Of a stretch of 64,000 bases of DNA, positions 1-9,382 are shown piece after piece (position 1 is the stretch's first letter; the number at the start of each line of letters is the position of its first letter). A model generated the notes under the pieces. It made no database searches and had not been told where the DNA came from. It saw only the letters and a list, made by a program, of their open reading frames with translations. This DNA is from Bolinopsis microptera (lineage: Eukaryota; Ctenophora; Tentaculata; Lobata; Bolinopsidae): positions 1,001,692 to 1,065,691 of the forward strand of contig NC_087076.1 in the NCBI RefSeq assembly GCF_026151205.1. Direction: 5' to 3'. Both the position numbers and the translations under genes were made by a program.

Positions 1-798
1 TATAAAACTAATAAACCTATATAATATATATTCATTTTGCACCCAGAGAAAGATGTGATCACAGAGGTAGTTTCGATATTATGTTCATGACAAGGTATGG
101 GGCTGCTGCAAGTTATATTTTGCTAAGATATTACCGCTTTTTCAAGCTTAAGTAATCTAGGCAAGGTCAATTTTAAAGTTTTTGAATTTTGTCGAACGCT
201 GTTTAAGGCTAAGTCCCAGTCATTTGGTTCTCCTTCCTTTTGAGTGTGAGTGATGGTGATTCTTATGGATGATTTGAGGTGATTGGGCTTATAACAGGTG
301 AATGTAGTTAGCATGAGATTTTGTCGTACTGTATTCCATATTGTCCCTGCTCTGTATATGTAGCTGTCTGATGGTTTAGGTGTGAGAATGAGGGTCTCTT
401 TGCCAAGTCTGCCAGATGTTTCAAAGAGGGAGTATAGTGATATAGGGGTTCTATATTTCAAGACCTTGAAGATGTCATTAATACAATGGTAGAAGTACAG
501 ATTATGCACATTCATGATTTCATGAGTGTTGAAGAGGGGTTTTGTATGCTCCTTTCTGTAGAATTCCTTGCCCAAGATTTGCTCCCCGTAGGGTCTGCAT
601 CGTGCACTAGTTTTAAATTTATCCAAGTATGCTTCTTTATCTCCAAACATTATGCGGGCACACATTTTCTGTGCTTTGAACAGAGGTTCAAGTTTTTTGT
701 TAGATGCCCCTCCCCAGACAGTTATACCATATGCAAGATAGCTTTCAAACAGAGTGTGATATAGATCTTTATGGAGTGATGTGGGAATGTTATCTTTA
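1..798 (-). mobile_element. LINE copy 1, 3' part (C-terminal region of RT ORF)
   Basis: Minus-strand 3' half of a non-LTR retrotransposon. An open frame runs from about 798 to the stop at 123 and encodes the region after the reverse transcriptase. It carries the motifs VWGGASNKKLEP, MFGDKEAYLDKFKT and KEHTKPLF, which recur in the other LINE copies of this window at 10006-10512, 12800-13558 and 15366-18698. The frame continues that of 1155-2925, and the two halves are separated only by a SINE at 799-1154. The bases below 123 should be 3' UTR. The true 3' end is not visible and may lie beyond the left edge. This copy is 5'-truncated and broken, so it is not autonomous. Confidence 0.85.
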
Positions 799-1154
799 CG
801 GCCAGGTAGCGCAGTTGGTTAGAACGCCTGTCTTACAATCGTTAGGTTGCGAGTTCGAAACCCACTGACTGCCTGGTTGTGGGGTGAGCGTCGTCGACGT
901 TCAACTAAGGATCATGAGTGGTCTATGCAGCCCCCCGGTCTACTCAGCCGAATACTCGAGAAATCGGGTGTGAGGGTTAAATGAGGAGCTGCACATTGCA
1001 GCAAAGTCTCGGACGAAGAAAGTATGGTACACACTACCTTAACCGTCACTGGCCAAAAAGATCCTTCGGCTTCCTGTAATTGGCTGGTTGCACTTGTGTA
1101 ACATTGTGGCTGTTGGAATACCCCGAAGTAAAATAAGTGTCTAGATAAAAAAAA
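799..1154 (+). mobile_element. tRNA-derived SINE inserted in LINE copy 1
   Basis: A SINE of about 355 bp. The head looks like a tRNA: an A box around 807-818 (TAGCGCAGTTGG) and a B box around 851-861 (GAGTTCGAAAC) at the usual spacing, with a candidate anticodon loop CTTACAA between them. This is the internal RNA polymerase III promoter arrangement of tRNA-derived SINEs. The body is unrelated to tRNA, and the element ends in an A-rich tail (about 1146-1154). It lies antisense to the LINE and interrupts its ORF between the RT domain and the C-terminal region. A possible short target duplication of about four bases (TTTA) is seen, but the exact ends are uncertain. It is not a functional tRNA gene because the acceptor stem and 3' half do not fold properly. 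Confidence 0.75.
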
Positions 1155-2925
1155 TTTAGCATGCCACAGCAGCTGGCTAGTTTTTTTGCTAATTTCCTTC
1201 TATGTGCGTTCCAGTTTAGGTCTTCATCGATTGTTACACCTAAGAATTTAGTTTCATGTACTCTCTCCAAGGGTATGCCATTGATATTGATTTCTTGATC
1301 AGAGGGTGTATCTTCATCTTTGTTGGATCGAGAGTTTGAGAATTCAAGGTAACAGCTCTTGCCAGTGTTTATGTGAAGTTTATTGGCAAGCATGTAGCGG
1401 TGTACGGAATTTAGGACTTCATTGGCTTTTTTGTATGCTAGGTTTTTACTTTTTGCAGCAACGAAGATATTTGTGTCATCAGCAAATAGAACAAATTTAG
1501 AGTTCTTTTCAGAGTTTGTAAGATCGTTTATGTAAATTAAGAACAGAAGGGGCCCTAAGCAGCTCCCTTGTGGCACTCCAAAAAGCACAGGTAGAGTATC
1601 AGATATTTCATTGAGCACACCAACATATTGTTTACAGTCGGAAAGATAACTTTCCAGGAGTTTGTGTGCCCGTCCTCTGATCCCGTATGTGTTTAATTTT
1701 TTGAGAAGTATTGAGTGATCTATTGTATAAAATGCTTTACTTAGGTCGATAAAGATTCCTAAAACATGATTACCGGCTTTGAGTGACTGCTGAATGTGGT
1801 GAATAGAGTAGTTGAGTGCATGTGATGTTGAATGACCCTTTCGGAACCCAAACTGGCTATCGTGCAGTATTCCCTGACTCGAGAGAAAACCATAAAGCCG
1901 TGAGTAGATAACCTTTTCAAAAATTTTACCGAAAATTGGGAGAGTGGAAATTGGACGATAATTTTGTAAGTGTTCTTCGTTATCTTTTTTGTAGATGGGG
2001 CTAATTTTACCTATCTTAAGGATGGCGGGAAAGCATCCTGTTGACATAAGGTTGTTGTATTGTATGGAAAGCACTGGGCTGAGAATGTGTGAGGCCTTTT
2101 TAATAACACTGATGGGGAAATCACTAGCTTTGCCATTTTGTAGCTCAGAAATGATATGAGATATTTCACTCTCAGTGCAGTCTGTTAAGTACATCGAATT
2201 TGGGTTAGTTTTTGGTAAAAATTCAACAAATGAAGGAAGTGGCTCAATTTTCATTTCCCCATCAACTTGTTCATTCAATTTCGACGCTATTGAGGCAAAG
2301 TACTCATTAAATTTGTTGGCTATGAGTCTACGTTCTGTGATGCGTACTCCGTCGACACAGAATTGAGGCTTTATGGTTTTTTTGCATTTTCCTCTTAATT
2401 CATTGATAACTTCCCAAGTCTTTTTGCTGTCTCCTTGATGATCCATAATCTTAGTACAGTAATATTTCTTTTTTTGACTTTTTATTACACCTTTAAGACA
2501 TCGACAATAGTTTGAAAATTTTGTGTGGAGATCAATATTTGCATCTGGACTAAATTCTTTTGACGTTTTCGAGGCTATCCAGTCATCATACAGCTCCTCT
2601 TTAGTTGAAATAGCTTCTGAAATTCCATCTGTCATCCAAGGATTGTTAATTGGATTTCTTTTGGAGACTTTGGGTTTATCTAGTTTGCAGTTAGAGTCAA
2701 TTGTATGTGTGAAGATGTTAAAGAAGGTTTCAAAGTTGGTACTGTTTGCCATGATATCTTCTTTGGATTCAAGGTCTGTAATTAAAGTATCAACATTTTT
2801 CTTGGAGAAGCTGTAGTGTTGGAGTAGCTTTTGGTCTGAAGAAGTTTCGTTCATAGGCATGCAAAGGTTGAACATGGCTATGATTGGTTTGTGGTGGGAA
2901 TTCATATCATCAATTACCCCAGACA
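1155..2925 (-). mobile_element. LINE copy 1, reverse transcriptase part (5'-truncated)
   Basis: Minus-strand RT domain of a non-LTR retrotransposon. Recognisable blocks are NYRPISTLPIFGKIFEKV, QFGFRKGHSTSHALNYS, GIFIDLSKAF, GVPQGSCLGPLLFLIYINDL and the catalytic FADDTNIF. The first catalytic block reads AFYTIDH where the intact copy at 15366-18698 has AFDTIDH, so an Asp is replaced by Tyr. The endonuclease is missing: homology begins near the end of that domain (SHHKPIIAMF) and stops at about 2925, where an oppositely oriented LINE begins. The frame ends inside the SINE, so the last 30 or so residues of the apparent ORF are SINE-derived. The copy is dead and 5'-truncated, as is typical of target-primed reverse transcription. 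Confidence 0.9.
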
Positions 2926-3005
2926 ATTACAAAATCTCTTAAACTTAAGAATCATGTTCTAGGAATATTCATTGACTTAAGCAAAGCCTTTGACACTATC
3001 GACCA
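2926..3005 (+). mobile_element. LINE copy 2, 5' fragment left of the LTR element
   Basis: About 80 bp of plus-strand LINE sequence encoding HVLGIFIDLSKAFDTID. It ends in GACCA (3001-3005), the target duplication of the inserted LTR element. The same LINE resumes at 9383, also beginning with GACCA, and the encoded protein continues with the expected residues. The left boundary abuts LINE copy 1 head to head at about 2925, so this copy is 5'-truncated within its RT domain. Confidence 0.85.
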
Positions 3006-3137
3006 AGATAAATCTTTGTTGTCAGGGTCGATCATCGTACAAGGGAAACTCTCATTTGTGTATTAAAAACCCCTATAATGATATAAAATTAAAATCAATA
3101 TAGTAATCAATATATTATTAGCAATCAATATATAACT
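3006..3137 (-). repeat. 3' LTR of the Mag-like element
   Basis: A 132-bp long terminal repeat, identical to 9251-9382 by eye. On the coding strand it starts AGTTATATATTG and ends GATTTATCT, so its termini are AG...CT rather than TG...CA. Because it includes the first ten codons of gag, a copy of the gag start is also present at this 3' end. Confidence 0.9.
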
Positions 3138-3500
3138 TCTCCCCTTTTTAAAACAGGAAAATCGGTCATTTATAAACACTGGCACGGGTCTTGCGCGGCT
3201 TTTAAAATTATCAGGAAAATGCGCGCACTTGCACTGGCGCTATACAAAATCTAAATTCGGCGTTCACGCCCTACGTAAAGATTCAAAACGTTCATATCTC
3301 GAAGATTGAAAAACATAACCAATTATTTGTTCTGCACAATATAAAAACTTAAAAATACTTTTATTCTGTTTGATAAAATAAGCTTCAAGCTTCGGGTTAG
3401 TCAAAACAATTTCCCGTCTCATTTTAATAAGTTAAACAATTCTCATTTTAATAAGTTAAACAATTCTCACCTAAAGTGGTGAATACTACTCACGATAAAT
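3138..3500 (-). other. 3' untranslated region and polypurine tract of the Mag-like element
   Basis: Non-coding stretch between the integrase stop and the 3' LTR. It holds the polypurine tract at 3138-3149, which primes plus-strand DNA synthesis. It also holds a tandem duplication of about 25 bp at roughly 3419-3470 (CTCATTTTAATAAGTTAAA twice). No ORF of note. Confidence 0.7.
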
Positions 3501-4997
3501 TTAATTACCTCCAAGTTTAAAGTAGTTATATCTTTCAACATTGGTCTTCAGCCGGTTTGAGACACGTGTAGATTTTGCAGCATTGGATTTAGCTCCAATC
3601 ATACTGTCACTGGGATTTTGCCTAATAAGCTCAATAACAGGCTGCTTAGCTACAAGTTTAGGCCTCTTTAAGCTCGAGTCAATAGTCGGCTGCGGTATGT
3701 TACTGGTTTTAGGCTCAGGATTATTAATTATAGGTACCGCTTGGTCAGGCTCTGGTTCAAAAGCACTGGGTTTATGCCAAGGCACGTGTGTATTCTCATG
3801 TTCACACGGTTCTACTGAATCAGGCCAGTCATCAAGATCGACTGCACGGACGCGGACTAAATGATCCACATGCCTGCGTTCTACATTACCAGACAGGGAT
3901 TTGACCAAGTAAACTTTACAACCTTCCTTGCCTATAATATTACCTTTATACCACTGGTCTGTCCTCACGTTGTATATCCTCACTTTCTCTCCAATCTGGA
4001 ATGTTCTTAGCGTCTTTTCTTCACCATTTTTCAGATATCTATCCAGATTATCAGGTCTGTTGGTTAACGGATCCAACAGTGAAAGTAGAGTTCTCGTGGG
4101 TCTGTTGAACATCATCATTGCTGGTGATTTCTTCGTTACAGAATTTGGTGTGTTTCTGTAGTGTAGTAACCAGTTTGCGAGATTCTTCTCGTAATCTACA
4201 TTTCTTCTTCCAGCTTTCTCCATTGCTCTCTTGAAAGTCTGCACTGCTCTTTCCGCTATGCCGTTCGTATTTGGAGAATAAGTTGGTACTAATACAGGTT
4301 GAATACCGTTACTTTTCAGGAAGTTAACGATCTCTTCACTCTTTAACTGTTGTGCATTATCAGAACACAATATAACTGGTAAACCATGTATTGCGAACAA
4401 CTTTCTCAACTCTCTGATTGTAGATGATGAAGTAGTACTGGACTTCATGTTAATCACCTCAATCCATTTCGTATACACGTCGACAACCACTAACCACATT
4501 ACACCGTGAACAGGTCCACAAAAGTCCACGTGTATGCGTTCCCAAGGTTTCGTTGCTGGTTTCCAAGGATGGGGCTTTGACTTGTTTGGAAGATTCTGAC
4601 TGTCTTGACATGCTCCACATTTCTTTGTCATCTTCTCAACGTCATCGTTTATGCGTGGCCACCACACATACGAGCGAGCTAGAGCTTTCACTGCCACAAC
4701 TCCTTGATGTGCTAAATGCAGCAACTCTAGAACTTCTTCTCTGAGCTTTTCTGGTACTATGATTCGGCTTCCCCATAGCACACATCCTTGTTCTGTCGAC
4801 AATTCAGTCCGTCTCTCGAAGTATGGTCTAATATCCTCCTGATATTTAGTTAACCTGCTAGGCCAACCTTCTAACACAAACTTCATAACCTTGCTAAGTA
4901 CGCTATCTAACCTAGTTAACCTGCTAACTGAGTTAAAGTTAATAATGGGAGTCTCGGCAAACGTGTTGAAAAACACATCAGCGGATATCTGGAACAC
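3501..4997 (-). CDS. Integrase region of the Mag-like element (frameshifted from pol)
   Basis: Encodes the integrase and a C-terminal tail, about 498 residues in this frame. The zinc-binding HHCC segment is visible (HLAHQGVVAVKALARS, then CGACQ). The catalytic DDE triad is seen as HVDFCGP, LCSDNAQQL and NGIAERAVQTFK. The second block is SDNAQQ rather than the commoner SDNGPQF. The frame overlaps the upstream gag-pol frame by about 80 bp at 4916-4997. The upstream frame ends in unrelated residues after its NADVCSRYP block, and this frame picks up the homologous sequence from about 4985. A single-base frameshift at about 4975-4990 therefore separates integrase from the rest of pol in this copy. 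A programmed frameshift is less likely, because no slippery site was recognised there. Confidence 0.8.
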   Translation of the reverse strand: MFQISADVFFNTFAETPIINFNSVSRLTRLDSVLSKVMKFVLEGWPSRLTKYQEDIRPYFERRTELSTEQGCVLWGSRIIVPEKLREEVLELLHLAHQGVVAVKALARSYVWWPRINDDVEKMTKKCGACQDSQNLPNKSKPHPWKPATKPWERIHVDFCGPVHGVMWLVVVDVYTKWIEVINMKSSTTSSSTIRELRKLFAIHGLPVILCSDNAQQLKSEEIVNFLKSNGIQPVLVPTYSPNTNGIAERAVQTFKRAMEKAGRRNVDYEKNLANWLLHYRNTPNSVTKKSPAMMMFNRPTRTLLSLLDPLTNRPDNLDRYLKNGEEKTLRTFQIGEKVRIYNVRTDQWYKGNIIGKEGCKVYLVKSLSGNVERRHVDHLVRVRAVDLDDWPDSVEPCEHENTHVPWHKPSAFEPEPDQAVPIINNPEPKTSNIPQPTIDSSLKRPKLVAKQPVIELIRQNPSDSMIGAKSNAAKSTRVSNRLKTNVERYNYFKLGGN

Positions 4998-7583
4998 ACA
5001 TCAGCGTTGGAGTGCTCCTCAGTTGGTCTGTACTGTATCTTGTACTGGTAACATGCGAGAGTATGAGCCCATCGTACTAGTCTGCTCGCAGCCATCTCGG
5101 GTATCGCTTTGTTCTCCTTAAGAATATACACCAGGGGTTTATGGTCCGTCACCAGTGTAAATCGTCTTGCATACACAAATCTGTGGAACTTGGTAACACC
5201 CCATACAAGACTTAGAGCTTCTTTCTCGATTTGGGAGTAATTCCTTTCTGCTTTAGACAACGTTCGAGACACAAACTCAATCGGCCTCTCCGTTCCATCT
5301 TCGAAAACATGCGATATAACTGCACCCAAACCAGTTTTCGACGCATCAGTGTCTATCTTAACAGCCAACTTTGGATCATAAGGAATCACTACAGCACTTG
5401 AAGCTAGTGCCTTCTTCAAAGCGTCAAAAGCTTGTTTCTCATCTTTTTCAAATGTCCACGGTACTCCACGTCTCAGTTTGTTTAATGGTTCCACTATCGT
5501 CGAAAGATTCTTGATGAACCGTCCGTAGTATTGACACGCTGACAGGAATGATATAAGAGCGGGTAACGATTCTGGGTAATCAGCTTTCATCAGTGTCTCT
5601 ACCTTATCTACACTGGGTCGTATTCCTTCTGCTGAGATCAAATAGCCTAAGTATTTCACTTCGTCTTTCAGGAATTCACTTTTCTTCAAGTTGCATCTGA
5701 AGTTTGCGACTTCTAGCCGTTTTATAACTTCCTCTAGATTATCCAGGTGTTCCTCTTCGGTTTGTCCGGTCACTAGTATATCGTCTACACGACACACGGT
5801 ACTTTTGCACCCTCTCAGTACACTATCCATAGTTTGCTGAAAGATGGCAGTGGCAGACGATACACCGTATGGCAACCGATTCCATACCAATAAACCTTTC
5901 GTCGTGTTTATCGTGGTCAGCTTCTTGTCTGCCTCTCTCAATGCAAGATGATTATAAGCTTGTCTGATGTCCAGTTTCGAAAACTGCTTTCCTCCCCTCA
6001 TAGGGTGGAAACACTCGTCAACAGTAGGCAGTGGATACTGTTTAGTCTCGAGGTTAATGTTCAGAGTACTCTTGTAGTCTCCGCAGATCCGAACTGTGGA
6101 ATCAGGTTTTAGAACTGGCACAATCGGTGAAGCGAACTGACTGTGATCAACTGGAGTCAGAATCTTGTCTGCAACCATCTGGTCAATCGTCTCCTCGATG
6201 CGTTCCTTCAGAGCGTACGGAACAGTCCTTGCTTTCCGGAACACAGGTTTGAAGTCTTCTTTCAGTTGTAGCTGAGCCTCGTACCCAACCACTTCTCCAA
6301 TACCAGGTTCAAACACTTTGCTCTGTCTCAGCTTAGCTAACCGAGCTTCACGCGACTTCTCGTCTGTAGAGAAACTGTCGCTCACTGTCTTGTCATTGGT
6401 CACGGTCTGTCTTATAGCACCCTCCTGGTCTAACCTATACAGATACTCACCGTGGTCGTCATGATCTCCGTCTGTCACGTCACCTGGAACAACTGATGCA
6501 CAACCTGGTAGGGATACCTTGTTATATCCCTCTGTACCTTTGCCTGCTAACTTATCCTTAACAGCTAGCCTGGTGCAAGAAAACGTGTCCTGACTTAACA
6601 GTTTACTTGACCAATCCTGTCCCCAGATCAACGCGATCCAGTCACGGCCTAACAACGCAGGAAATGGATCTGAAGCCACATACAGTCTCACCTGGTGATG
6701 TCTGATCTGCCCATAGCGCATGTCTACATCACACATTTGTACTTTATCAATAGTCGACCCATTAGCGACTTTCAAAATCTGTCTCGTCGGCTTCAGTACC
6801 AAATCTGGAAATAATTTTGTAAATAACGATTCACTGATACATGTCAGTGCTGATCCTGTATCAAGTTCTAACTTTAAACATTTAAATTGAACATGTACGT
6901 TTACAAATACTTTCTCGCTACTGCTAGATACTTTATTCACAGCGATATAGTTCAAAGATTGAGTTTCACATATGCAATCACTACTTTCATCGACATTTAC
7001 AGAGTTCTGGTTAAAATCTCTTCCTAAATTTCTACATTGAGTCCGGGTGTGTCCCAACTTCTTACAGTGGAAACAGCTAGTCTTGCACTGCTTTTCAGTA
7101 CAATGGTTGGATTTGACATTCAACTTACACCTAGCACATACCTTCTTTTCGATACTTTTCTTACCACCCTGTGTAGACTCTCCAGATCTGAACTGAGCTC
7201 TAGCTCCCGTCGAATTTGAAGATGAGGGGTATCTTCTTGTTTGGTTCACCTTGTGAACCTCTGCTCTGTTTGTCGTACTTCTCTTGAACACGTGGCTATC
7301 CTTTTGGGCTCGTTCCCTTGCCTCTGCTTTGCTGAAGGCGTTCTTCAACGTAACAGTTTCCAGTTCCAGCAGCTTTATTCTCGTCTCGTTACAAGCCAGA
7401 CCAAATATAAACTGATCCCTCACCGCTTGTTCGTAGTGTGCTCCATAGCCACACTTAGCTGCATGAAACCTTAACAAGGCCTCCCAGTCGCTTACTGAAA
7501 GTGTCCCCTGTTGTAATCTGGAAAATGTGTATCTCTGAGATAACACTGTAGGCTCCGGATCCACATTGTTAAGTAACAGTTCC
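4916..7583 (-). CDS. gag C-terminus, protease, RT and RNase H of the Mag-like element
   Basis: One frame carries, in order: the gag C-terminal part; a CCHC zinc knuckle (CFHCKKLGHTRTQC); an aspartic protease with the active-site motif LELDTGSALTCI; a reverse transcriptase (KLDIRQAYNHLAL for the first Asp, then CRVDDILVTG); and RNase H (IDTDASKTGLGAVISH, VTDHKPL). The RT active-site box normally reads Tyr-x-Asp-Asp. Here the Tyr is Arg, which should impair or abolish activity. The frame enters directly from the hairpin insertion; the in-frame GTG near 7564 is not a start codon. Gag and pol are fused in one frame without a stop. Replication would take place in cytoplasmic virus-like particles. 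Confidence 0.85.
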
Positions 7584-7587
7584 TTAA

Positions 7588-8945
7588 GGGGGGGGGGCCA
7601 ATGGGTATTTTTTTGTGAAACTTGATTTCGAGATAGCAGTTGACCAACAAACTAGGACCAGTGACCGAACTTTTGAGGGGGTCCCGGACCCCAACCGCCA
7701 AACAGTGCGCGCAGGGCAGCCACGCCCATATTTGGTCCAAATCAGGCCCAATTTAGCCAAATACCCTGTACATGCCCCAAACCCAGGTTTATGGTGCTCT
7801 ACTTGTAGCTAGTGGTCTCTTGAACTCGTATATGAAATTTCATCAAGATTGGACAAAAAATGACTGAGTTATGAGCCAAAAACCATATGCCCATATTTGG
7901 GCATACGCACCAAATTTGGTAGATTTCGTCCCATAAATTGGTCAAATATCAATATTTTTGAATGAAACTTACTTTATATGAAAGGTAAGCCTAAACTACA
8001 TATTCTCTGTAATTTATAGCTTTATATCTGTTTAAATGTGGATACTAAGGCGAAAAAACCACAAAAAATGAACTAAATTGCCCATATCTCGGTTCGCGAT
8101 ATTCGCGGAATTGATCTCACCAAAATTGTAACAACTCAATCAGTTTTCAAAATTTTTGCATGAAATTTTTGGAATCGACTCGAAATCGCATTTCGACCTT
8201 ATTTTAAGAACGGATTTTTGATTTAGGCCTCAAAAAAAATTTAGCGGCCAAATTCCAAAATTATATTACAGAAATTCAGAATTTGGCCGCCAAATTTTTT
8301 TTGAGGCCTAAATCAAAAATCCGTTCTTAAAATAAGGTCGAAATGCGATTTCGAGTCGATTCCAAAAATTTCATGCAAAAATTTTGAAAACTGATTGAGT
8401 TGTTACAATTTTGGTGAGATCAATTCCGCGAATATCGCGAACCGAGATATGGGCAATTTAGTTCATTTTTTGTGGTTTTTTCGCCTTAGTATCCACATTT
8501 AAACAGATATAAAGCTATAACTTACAGAGAATATGTAGTTTAGGCTTACCTTTCATATAAAGTAAGTCTCATCCAAAAATATTGATATTTGACCAATTTA
8601 TGGGACGAAATCTACCAAATTTGGTGCGTATGCCCAAATATGGGCATATGGTTTTTGGCTCATAACTCAGTCATTTTTTGTCCAATCTTGATGAAATTTC
8701 ATATACGAGTTCAGGAGACCACTAGCTACAAGTAGAGCACCATAAACCTGGGTTTTGGGCATGTTCAGGGTATTTGGCTAAATTGGGCCTAATTTGGACC
8801 AAATATGGGCGTGGCTGCCCTGCGCGCACCGTTTGGCGGTTGGGGTCCGGGACCCCCTCAAAAGTTCGGTCACTGGTCCTAGTTTGTTGGTCAACTACTA
8901 TCTCGAAATCAAGTTTCACAAAAAAATACCCATTGACCCCCCCCC
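7588..8945. mobile_element. TTAA foldback (hairpin) element, copy 1
   Basis: A 1358-bp near-perfect palindrome. Each arm is about 668 bp and the axis is at 8266-8267, with a loop of about 22 bases. Outer ends are runs of G (7588 on) and C (to 8945). Both sides are flanked by TTAA (7584-7587 and 8946-8949). TTAA target choice and precise insertion are the hallmark of piggyBac-type transposition, so this looks like a non-autonomous hairpin MITE mobilised by such a transposase. It has no credible ORF; the open frames near the ends are antisense shadows of the two arms. It interrupts gag of the Mag-like element, and the gag frame is continuous if one TTAA copy and the insert are ignored. Confidence 0.9.
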
Positions 8946-8949
8946 TTAA

Positions 8950-9280
8950 GAGTATTGTACGGTTCTTCGATTGGCAGGTTGGGCGCACACAGCATTTTCA
9001 GCCGCTCATAACCCTCTGGTCCAATCCACTTGATGAGTTTAACAGCTTTCCACTTTTCATTTGAGTTTTCATCCTCTAGATCCATGAATACCACTTCTAA
9101 ACGTTCGAACCATGATCTGAGTTTACTACTTTCTGACCATTGTCCAACCGGGTTTCCATGATCTGATTGCATTCTCCTCCTTGGAGTTAAAGTTGACTCA
9201 ATAACTGGTGGTTGTTGTGATGACGATGATTTCTCCTTATCCTCGTCGCCAGATAAATCTTTGTTGTCAGGGTCGATCAT
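8950..9280 (-). pseudogene. gag N-terminus of the Mag-like element (interrupted)
   Basis: The 5' part of gag, starting with a true ATG at 9278-9280, which lies inside the 5' LTR, 30 bases before its end. The first ten codons are LTR sequence and the next several are encoded by the primer binding site. A charged N-terminus is followed by a capsid-like segment (SWFERLEVVFMDL, KWKAVKLIKWIGPEGYERL). The frame runs into the hairpin element at 8945 and ends there in unrelated codons. The rest of gag resumes at 7583 in the same phase. Confidence 0.85.
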
Positions 9281-9382
9281 CGTACAAGGGAAACTCTCAT
9301 TTGTGTATTAAAAACCCCTATAATGATATAAAATTAAAATCAATATAGTAATCAATATATTATTAGCAATCAATATATAACT
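9251..9382 (-). repeat. 5' LTR of the Mag-like element
   Basis: A 132-bp repeat identical to 3006-3137. Only about 100 bp (9382-9281) lies upstream of the gag ATG, so promoter, cap site and polyadenylation signal must be packed into that span or overlap the coding start. The primer binding site begins at the last base of the LTR. Confidence 0.9.

Larger units (their letters stand above)
3006..9382 (-). mobile_element. Mag-like Ty3/Gypsy LTR retrotransposon (interrupted)
   Basis: A complete LTR retrotransposon on the minus strand with two identical 132-bp LTRs (3006-3137 and 9251-9382) and a 5-bp target duplication GACCA (3001-3005 and 9383-9387). The primer binding site at 9251-9239 (TGGCGACGAGGAT) matches the 3' end of serine tRNA(GCU) as I know it from vertebrates. 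A purine-rich tract, AAAAAGGGGAGA, lies just upstream of the 3' LTR at 3138-3149. Coding order is gag, protease, RT, RNase H, integrase. Very short LTRs and a Ser-tRNA primer recall the Mag clade of Ty3/Gypsy elements; that assignment is from memory. The element is inserted into LINE copy 2, and its gag is split by a TTAA hairpin element (7588-8945). No envelope-like ORF is present. Confidence 0.9.

Noticed and set aside
799-880. A genuine tRNA gene
   Set aside because: The A and B boxes are good, but the acceptor stem does not pair and the unit continues into a SINE body with an A-rich tail.
8722-9064. Overlapping open frames on both strands at the hairpin ends (and again at 7492-7812 and 53954-54918)
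   Set aside because: They are the same inverted-repeat arm read in different frames and recur in each arm of the element.
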